Source: CAZFVY01 sp964522665
GTDB lineage: Bacteria; Verrucomicrobiota; Verrucomicrobiia; Limisphaerales; CAZFVY01
Reading direction: 5' to 3'
NCBI GenBank assembly: GCA_964522665.1
Contig: CAZFVY010000020.1
Location: 1 to 64,000, forward strand
Length of the DNA stretch: 64,000 nucleotides
Positions 59,453 through 64,000 of the stretch are shown one piece after another; position 1 is the stretch's first letter; each line of letters opens with the position of its first letter. The notes under the pieces were generated by a model. The model was not told the origin of the DNA and made no database searches. It worked only from the letters and a program-made list of their open reading frames with translations. The translations under genes and the position numbers were made by a program.

Positions 59453-60203
59453 ACGGCGTCATGATGAAATTCGTGCGCCAGCCGTCATCGACCGCCCAGA
59501 GATTGACGGGCGAGAACGAACGTCCGAAACGGAGGAAACGGACGCTGCCATCGACGAAGGCGAAGTTCGAGCCGCCGGCGCCTTGAGAGTTTTTGACGAG
59601 CGAGCCGTGCTTGCTCTGGTCCAGTTGCTGGAAATCGTCGAGTTGCAGCCAGTCCATGTAAAAGTGGCCCGAGTCGTGCAGTTTTTCACCGAAGGTAATC
59701 GTGTCGGACGGATAATGGACGGCGCTGTCCAAGACGGGCGCGACCGGTTTTCCGGAGAAATAATCGTTCAGCCCGCTGGCGCCGAAATTCGCCTCATAAT
59801 AATCATTCCACCCGTTGATCATGTAGCTGCGGATGGCGGCGTCGGCGGGGTAGTTGTTGGTGTCCGTTCCCAAGGAGATCGGGTTGGGCGCGTCGCTCGG
59901 GCAGACGAGGACGCGCAAATCACGGTAGCTCTCGCGCAGGAGAGTCGGCCAGCGCGGGCTGACGGTGCGGGGCGGAAACGCGCCGTTGTTATCGTCCACG
60001 TAGAGACGCAAAGAGAGATCGACCTGACGGAGATTGTTGACGCACGATATGCGGCGAGCGGCTTCCTTGGCGCGGCTCAACGCCGGCAAAAGCATGCTGG
60101 CCAGAATGGCGATGATCGCGATCACCACGAGCAATTCGATAAGTGTAAAGGCCAGCGTGCGCGCCGCTGACAACCGGCTTCCGTCCTGATTCGTGTTTCG
60201 CAT
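59451..60203 (-). CDS. Prepilin-like protein (DUF1559-type)
   Basis: A 250-residue protein with the type-IV prepilin/pseudopilin signature near the N-terminus. ARTLAFTLIELLVVIAIIAI starts at about residue 14, followed by LASMLLPALSRAKEAARRIS, with cleavage expected before the Phe. Downstream it has CVNNLRQVDLSLRLYVDDNN, then a globular beta domain with GGSNFAFVDGSVRFLRFG, the 'FVDGSV' string typical of this very common planctomycete/verrucomicrobial group. These proteins are secreted and their role is not established. It is a single gene between the toxin module and M56/BlaI. Confidence 0.93.
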   Translation of the reverse strand: MRNTNQDGSRLSAARTLAFTLIELLVVIAIIAILASMLLPALSRAKEAARRISCVNNLRQVDLSLRLYVDDNNGAFPPRTVSPRWPTLLRESYRDLRVLVCPSDAPNPISLGTDTNNYPADAAIRSYMINGWNDYYEANFGASGLNDYFSGKPVAPVLDSAVHYPSDTITFGEKLHDSGHFYMDWLQLDDFQQLDQSKHGSLVKNSQGAGGSNFAFVDGSVRFLRFGRSFSPVNLWAVDDGWRTNFIMTP

Positions 60204-60850
60204 AGTAACTGGAGACTGCTGCTTGCTTTGCTTTGCGCGCCGCCGACCGCGTCACCCGCAGTCAGTTGGCGTTCAGTAATTTCCGCGGACGTTTACAACG
60301 AAAACGGCGCTTCCGGTGAGCATCGCCGACGCTATAACGGTCCTTTGGAACCGATTTGCCTTGGTGGCCGCGAGGGGTTCCCCGACAGCCTGAGGCATGG
60401 AATTTGGACCCAAAACGCCGCGGCGCTATTCAGAAATATCGCGTCGAACTTTGGAAAATTTCGGGGTGGCGGCAGGATGCCGGCGGAAGGCTATTCTGTC
60501 GGAGGGAGAATTTAACCGCGGATGGCGCGGATGGCACGGATTCAGAATTGAATAGCGGATTGACGAACCGCTCCGAGTCTGGAGTTGGCGCACCCAAACG
60601 ATCGAGCGTCCAACGGAGCGCGGATCTGCGATCCGCAGCAGCGACGATAAGTTGATCGCGTCCGAGCCTGACGATCACGCCCTGCTAGACGGACACGCTG
60701 CGGTTCACAGAACCGCGCGCCGGTGCGTTCTGACCGGACGGTCGATCCGGTCGAAAGAAAGCGAATTACGGACGCCGACCTGAGCGTAGCCCCGCTAGCC
60801 CCTTATTCGCCGGCGCCTGGCGCTCGACCGCTCGTCTGCCTAATCATCGG
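60204..60850. other. Gap with one repeat unit, no gene
   Basis: 647 bases. The palindromic unit 60614-60720 is the only recognised feature; a short GCGGATGGCGCGGATGGC microrepeat is just before it (60518-60537). No protein is supported. Confidence 0.5.
60614..60720. repeat. Dispersed two-hairpin repeat, single unit
   Basis: Hairpins GCGGATCTGCGATCCGC (60620-60636) and GCGGTTCACAGAACCGC (60700-60717), with CGCCCTGCTAGACGGAC between them. It is the inverted partner of the unit at 34671-34780. Confidence 0.75.
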
Positions 60851-62884
60851 TCAAAGCTCGAGTAGTTCTCGTTTGCAGCGGAGCAGTTCCCGCCGCAAGT
60901 CAAAGACCGCGCCCGGTTCCTGCAAGGACTTGAGGCGTTCCTGAATGAGTTTGATCTCCTCATTCAGGAGTTGACGCTTTTCATTGACGAGCTCGAAGCC
61001 AGGGCCGCCCGACAACTGCACGTCCGCGGCTTCCTGGAGAAGCCTCTGGCGCAAAACGTCGCGAAACTTGGATTCGATCTCCAAGAGATGTTTGGCCTCA
61101 AAATAGGGACGATATCCGATCGCGTTTTGGGTCGCTTCTTTACGAGCCTGGTCCACCATTTTTGCCAGGTGATCAAGCCGCATTTTGGCCGCCTTCACGC
61201 GCGCCTCCAAGCCTTGCAGTAGCCCCTCGAGCTGCTCATCGATTTGCCGATCAATGACGTTCGACACGTCCGCGATGCGTTTTACCTTCGGGTTCTGTGA
61301 GCCGAGATCGGGTTGCGTTTCGGCCAACTGTCGCTCCGTAGCGGCCGCTTCCTTCAACAGATCGGGCAGCACTGGATCGTAAGGAAACGCCGCCATGACC
61401 GCCCGTTTGAGTTCCTTGCCGTGCTTGTCTGAGAGCGAGTCAAACATGGTTTTAAGTTCAACCCATTGGCTCTCGGCGGCGATCCGTTCCATTTCGATTT
61501 TTCGCGAGGCGTCAGGATCGTTCGCCGCCCCGTTATCCGACTCGGCGATCGCGGCAGGAATGCCCAAATTTCTTCGCAAGAGATCGACGCCTTCCTGCAG
61601 CGTTCGCACCCGTTCCTCCTGGCGATCCAGCGCCGACCTCAGGGCCTTGATACCCGCCTCGGCCCGGTCCCGTTGACGTGGGGATCTCGTTCCCGACTCA
61701 ACGGTCTTGTCGGACGCGGCGGCGTCATCGCCCGATTTCTCAGCCGGTTTGTCAGCTGAGACCGCGCCGGCGGCGCGGGCGGCCTGCGGCAGATAAACGA
61801 TCACCACGGTGGCCGCGAGCGCGAGCGTGGCGACCGTCCCGGCCACCGTCCCAATAGACGTCCTGGTCGAGGCGTTTCGGCGCGGGTTGAGCAATTTGGC
61901 GATGCGTTGCGAGAGTTGCGCGTGGTCGAACCAGATGCCCGGCGCGAGAGCGGAACTCTTCGGCGCGGCGAGCAGTTCGGCCAGGCGGATCAAGAAGAGA
62001 GCGTACGGCTTCGGTTCCTCGGCGACGGTCAGCACCCAGTCGTCGCAGGCGATCTCGCGTTCGAGCCGCAATTGCCGGCCCAGCCAGCGCACCGCCGGGT
62101 GGAAGAAAAAGACCGCGCCGAGGAGGCGCTCCGCGAGGTTCGTCCAATCGTCCCAACGCCGCAAATGAGCCAGTTCGTGCAGCATGACCTGCTCCCGCTC
62201 GCTCTCGCTCAATTCGCCGAACAATTTTCGCGGCAGCAGAACCATCGGCGCGCCCAATCCCGCGAGCACGGGCGCCGTGACGTCCGCTGAGACCGCCAGA
62301 CGGCAGGACCGCCGCAGATGGAGCCGCGCCGCGCACCTTTCAAAGCGCGCGTTCTCGTCGGCGGAAGCGCCAAATGATTTCCGCTTGAGCCGCGCCAAAT
62401 GAACCCAACTCCACGCCACGCGCGCCAGCAACGCCAGGCTTCCGGCCAGCCAAACGATCAACGCTGTGCGGCTCCAACGCAGGAGGCCCGCCAGAGCCGA
62501 CGGTCCCGGCCACGACGCGGACATGGCGAGTTTGGACGCGGCTGGCGCGCCAGAGGCGACCGCGGACGGCGGCGCCGCGGCGGACGGCGGCGCGACCGGT
62601 TTGACGCGAGCGGCCGACGTGTCCGCGCGCGCGTTGAGTTCTGGAGCGCCGACGCCGCCTTCCGGGGCCTTGGCTTCCGGACGCCATTGCAACAAATTCA
62701 CCAGCGGCAGCGCGACAACGACCGCCAGCGTCAGCCACCACACCAGGAAGCGACTCGCGGCGTTGGCCCTCGGCAGGCGCCAGACGACTGCCCCGATCAA
62801 CGCGGTCAACGCCAGGCCCTCCCACAGGCCGCTAAAAATGGCGGCGATGAAGTGACGAACGGTAATTTCAACGACAAGCGGCAT
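60851..62884 (-). CDS. M56-family (BlaR1-like) membrane metallopeptidase with coiled-coil tail
   Basis: A 677-residue membrane protease paired with a BlaI-type repressor. The N-terminal helices are FSGLWEGLALTALIGAVVW and FLVWWLTLAVVVALPLVNLL. A Pro/Ala-rich periplasmic stretch (~70-125) follows, then helices near 140-160. The zinc protease motif is HELAHLRRWDDW (H236, E237, H240), with EREIACDDWVL (276-285) as the third-ligand segment. After the helix IGTVAGTVATLALAATVVIV comes a 300-residue helical, charged region predicted as coiled coil, not the penicillin-binding domain of BlaR1. It should therefore sense something other than a beta-lactam. A strong Shine-Dalgarno (GGAGGAG) precedes ATG 62884. 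The BlaI gene ends 8 bases upstream. Confidence 0.9.
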   Translation of the reverse strand: MPLVVEITVRHFIAAIFSGLWEGLALTALIGAVVWRLPRANAASRFLVWWLTLAVVVALPLVNLLQWRPEAKAPEGGVGAPELNARADTSAARVKPVAPPSAAAPPSAVASGAPAASKLAMSASWPGPSALAGLLRWSRTALIVWLAGSLALLARVAWSWVHLARLKRKSFGASADENARFERCAARLHLRRSCRLAVSADVTAPVLAGLGAPMVLLPRKLFGELSESEREQVMLHELAHLRRWDDWTNLAERLLGAVFFFHPAVRWLGRQLRLEREIACDDWVLTVAEEPKPYALFLIRLAELLAAPKSSALAPGIWFDHAQLSQRIAKLLNPRRNASTRTSIGTVAGTVATLALAATVVIVYLPQAARAAGAVSADKPAEKSGDDAAASDKTVESGTRSPRQRDRAEAGIKALRSALDRQEERVRTLQEGVDLLRRNLGIPAAIAESDNGAANDPDASRKIEMERIAAESQWVELKTMFDSLSDKHGKELKRAVMAAFPYDPVLPDLLKEAAATERQLAETQPDLGSQNPKVKRIADVSNVIDRQIDEQLEGLLQGLEARVKAAKMRLDHLAKMVDQARKEATQNAIGYRPYFEAKHLLEIESKFRDVLRQRLLQEAADVQLSGGPGFELVNEKRQLLNEEIKLIQERLKSLQEPGAVFDLRRELLRCKRELLEL

Positions 62885-62892
62885 AACTCCTC

Positions 62893-63270
62893 CTATTTGT
62901 TTTCTTGGATCGAACGTTTCAGGCGTTTGAGTTCTTCGAGATCGATTTTTTCCTGTTCCAGGACGTTGAGCACCAGCAACTGAGGGGAATTCTCAAAAAA
63001 GCGCTTCAGCACGTGCTTCAATTCCTTCCGGCGCACCGTCTCCCGATCGACCGCCGGCTCGTAGCGGAAGGCGCGTCCCTGCTCTTCGTGCCGCAGGTAA
63101 CCCTTCTTTTCGAGAATCCGCAGGACGGTCAGCACGGTCGTGTAGGCGAGCGGCGGCCGCGCCTTCAGGGCTTGGGCGACTTCGGCCACGGTGGCGTTCC
63201 CTTTGTCCCACAGGATATCCATCAGGCGCAGTTCGATGTCGGTCAGGGTGGTTGATTTCTTGCGAGGCAT
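62893..63270 (-). CDS. BlaI/MecI/CopY-family repressor
   Basis: A 125-residue winged-helix repressor: LTDIELRLMDILWDKGNATV, AEVAQALKARPPLAYTTVLT (recognition helix) and VLRILEKKGYLRHEEQGRAF. The C-terminal dimerisation and cleavage region includes RKELKHVLKRFFENSPQLLV. In this family the M56 partner, once activated, cleaves the repressor and opens the operon. Two dyad operators lie just upstream (63295-63365). It is the first gene of the repressor/protease pair. Confidence 0.93.
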   Translation of the reverse strand: MPRKKSTTLTDIELRLMDILWDKGNATVAEVAQALKARPPLAYTTVLTVLRILEKKGYLRHEEQGRAFRYEPAVDRETVRRKELKHVLKRFFENSPQLLVLNVLEQEKIDLEELKRLKRSIQENK

Positions 63271-63294
63271 AGGCGGTCGTGAATTCAGCGCAGT

Positions 63295-63365
63295 ACTAAT
63301 TTGTTAATAGTGACCCGCGTAAGATCAAGCCTTCGCGCGGAGTTGTCAACTAATAATTTAATAGT
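63295..63365. promoter_or_regulatory. Paired BlaI-type operators
   Basis: Two 17-base imperfect dyads of the form ACTA-N9-TAGT: ACTAATTTGTTAATAGT (63295-63311) and ACTAATAATTTAATAGT (63349-63365), 54 bases apart. The first is 25 bases from the BlaI-type start codon. They resemble BlaI/MecI operator halves and are AT-rich islands in a GC-rich region. Confidence 0.75.
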
Positions 63366-63419
63366 CGCGGGATAATATGACCGCCGCGCGTTTGGAACCG
63401 GCGGTCGGGCCGGCGCGTA

Positions 63420-64000
63420 TCAAAGTTTGGAAACCCAGTCCGCGACGGCGTCGTCAGACAGCTTTTGCGAGACGGCTTGGAACGCGTTGGTCGCCTCGGC
63501 GGCGGCGTAGGCGGCTTTCAGCCCGTCGGTCGGGAAATTGGCGCCGGAGTTGTGGAGCAGCAACGGCTCGGGCGCGGCCAGCATGGCGGCTCCCTGGAAC
63601 CCGCCCAACTTGCGGACGCCCGGGAAAAAGAGGTCCGGCGCCATCAGGGCTTGATCGCTGCCGGAATCGAGCGTGGCGCAATCCGCGACGGCGGCGTCGG
63701 CCACGGGCGCGGCCAGCAACGCCCAGAGGCCCGCGCGGTCCACGCCGCAGAGGACGACCTGTTTGGCGCCGAGGCTTTTCGTGGCGTAGGAGCAGGCGGT
63801 GACGAGGTCCTGCACGCGTTCCTGCACATCAGTCCGGTTGTAGGTCGTAAAGTAGTTCGTGAAATAATGCCGGGCCGTCGTCGCCTTCGCGTTCGCCAAT
63901 TCGCCGGTCAGAAAGGTATCCAACAGCATGACGGGAACGCCCCGGCCGAGCAGCGTTTTGGCCAGGCCGGCCGGCTCGCCCGCGGCGTCAAGGAACGCCG
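63420..64000 (-). CDS. Alpha/beta-hydrolase-like protein, partial at window edge
   Basis: The C-terminal ~190 residues of a gene that continues past the right edge; the frame is open to base 64000. Visible segments are TLLGRGVPVMLLDTFLTGEL, HYFTNYFTTYNRTDVQERVQ and GAKQVVLCGVDRAGLWALLA, with ALMAPDLFFPGVRKLGGFQG and a late SLEKLSDD-type tail. This looks like the C-terminal half of an acetylxylan-esterase or dienelactone-hydrolase-like protein, in which FYTYNRTD and the GxxxAG turn after the strand are typical. The nucleophile region reads CGVDRAG, not the usual GxSxG, so activity is uncertain. The ATG at 63929 is internal, not the true start. Confidence 0.6.
   Translation of the reverse strand, partial: AFLDAAGEPAGLAKTLLGRGVPVMLLDTFLTGELANAKATTARHYFTNYFTTYNRTDVQERVQDLVTACSYATKSLGAKQVVLCGVDRAGLWALLAAPVADAAVADCATLDSGSDQALMAPDLFFPGVRKLGGFQGAAMLAAPEPLLLHNSGANFPTDGLKAAYAAAEATNAFQAVSQKLSDDAVADWVSKL

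Noticed and set aside
1..64000. tRNA and rRNA genes
   Set aside because: Scanning for T-arm consensus and rRNA core strings gave only matches inside protein genes.

Overview
The window is a chromosomal stretch of a high-GC, Gram-negative, polysaccharide-degrading bacterium, most likely a Verrucomicrobiota member of the Pedosphaera/Limisphaerales type. This placement is inferred from gene content and was not tested by a search. The indicators are several secreted sulfatases with a formylglycine-generating enzyme, a PEP-CTERM protein, a secreted protein whose mature N-terminus reads VYSVNAVGYVNLT, a prepilin-like FTLIELLVVIAIIAILASML protein, an ECF sigma factor with a giant membrane C-terminus, a propeller-type sensor kinase, outer-membrane proteins (TolC, TonB receptor) and many short palindromic repeats. 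No rRNA, tRNA, CRISPR array, integrase or transposase was recognised.

Layout. 0.2-7.5 kb: rhodanese, small membrane protein, ECF sigma/membrane fusion, ABC-2 permease and a Kef-type antiporter. 7.8-11.4 kb: large secreted subtilase. 11.5-19.4 kb: sulfatase island with three intact sulfatases, one truncated sulfatase, an FGE with its catalytic cysteine pair, and an unknown secreted protein. 19.5-20.1 kb: ParDE/RelE-like toxin-antitoxin pair. 20.3-23.4 kb: orphan propeller histidine kinase. 23.7-31.1 kb: unknown CxxC membrane protein, porin-like protein, gamma-glutamyltranspeptidase, TolC-like protein, trans-aconitate methyltransferase and a secreted EEP-family nuclease/phosphatase. 31.2-39.2 kb: surface-polysaccharide cluster (WbpM/FlaA1-like dehydratase, GT4 glycosyltransferase, sugar epimerase, RmlD-like reductase, RmlA, UDP-sugar dehydrogenase). 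39.5-45.4 kb: APC permease, membrane protein plus winged-helix regulator, ispH, membrane protein and trpS. 45.4-46.9 kb: gene-free repeat field. 47-48.2 kb: two small secreted proteins in one unit. 48.7-50.9 kb: CBS-type inorganic pyrophosphatase plus a stand-alone NusA-like KH protein. 51.6-54.5 kb: a HupE/UreJ-TonB receptor fusion flanked by inverted repeat elements. 55.3-58.2 kb: phosphatase-cytochrome c'-like fusion, YCII protein, small membrane protein and a CGNR regulator with a tandem operator-like repeat. 58.4-59.1 kb: VapBC. 59.4-63.3 kb: prepilin-like protein and a BlaI/M56 pair with two dyad operators. 63.4 kb to the end: hydrolase-like gene running off the window.

The most interesting points are the HupE-TonB receptor fusion with its flanking inverted repeats, the secreted CX5R phosphatase fused to a c'-type haem site, the KH-KH NusA-like protein missing the usual GxxG loops, the sigma/membrane/helical-toroid fusion, the two-copy 47-bp operator before the CGNR gene, and a REP-like hairpin that has become coding sequence in the signal region of the gamma-glutamyltranspeptidase. 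At least four different dispersed palindromic repeat families occur in the gaps. All family assignments come from motif recognition by eye; no homology search was run.
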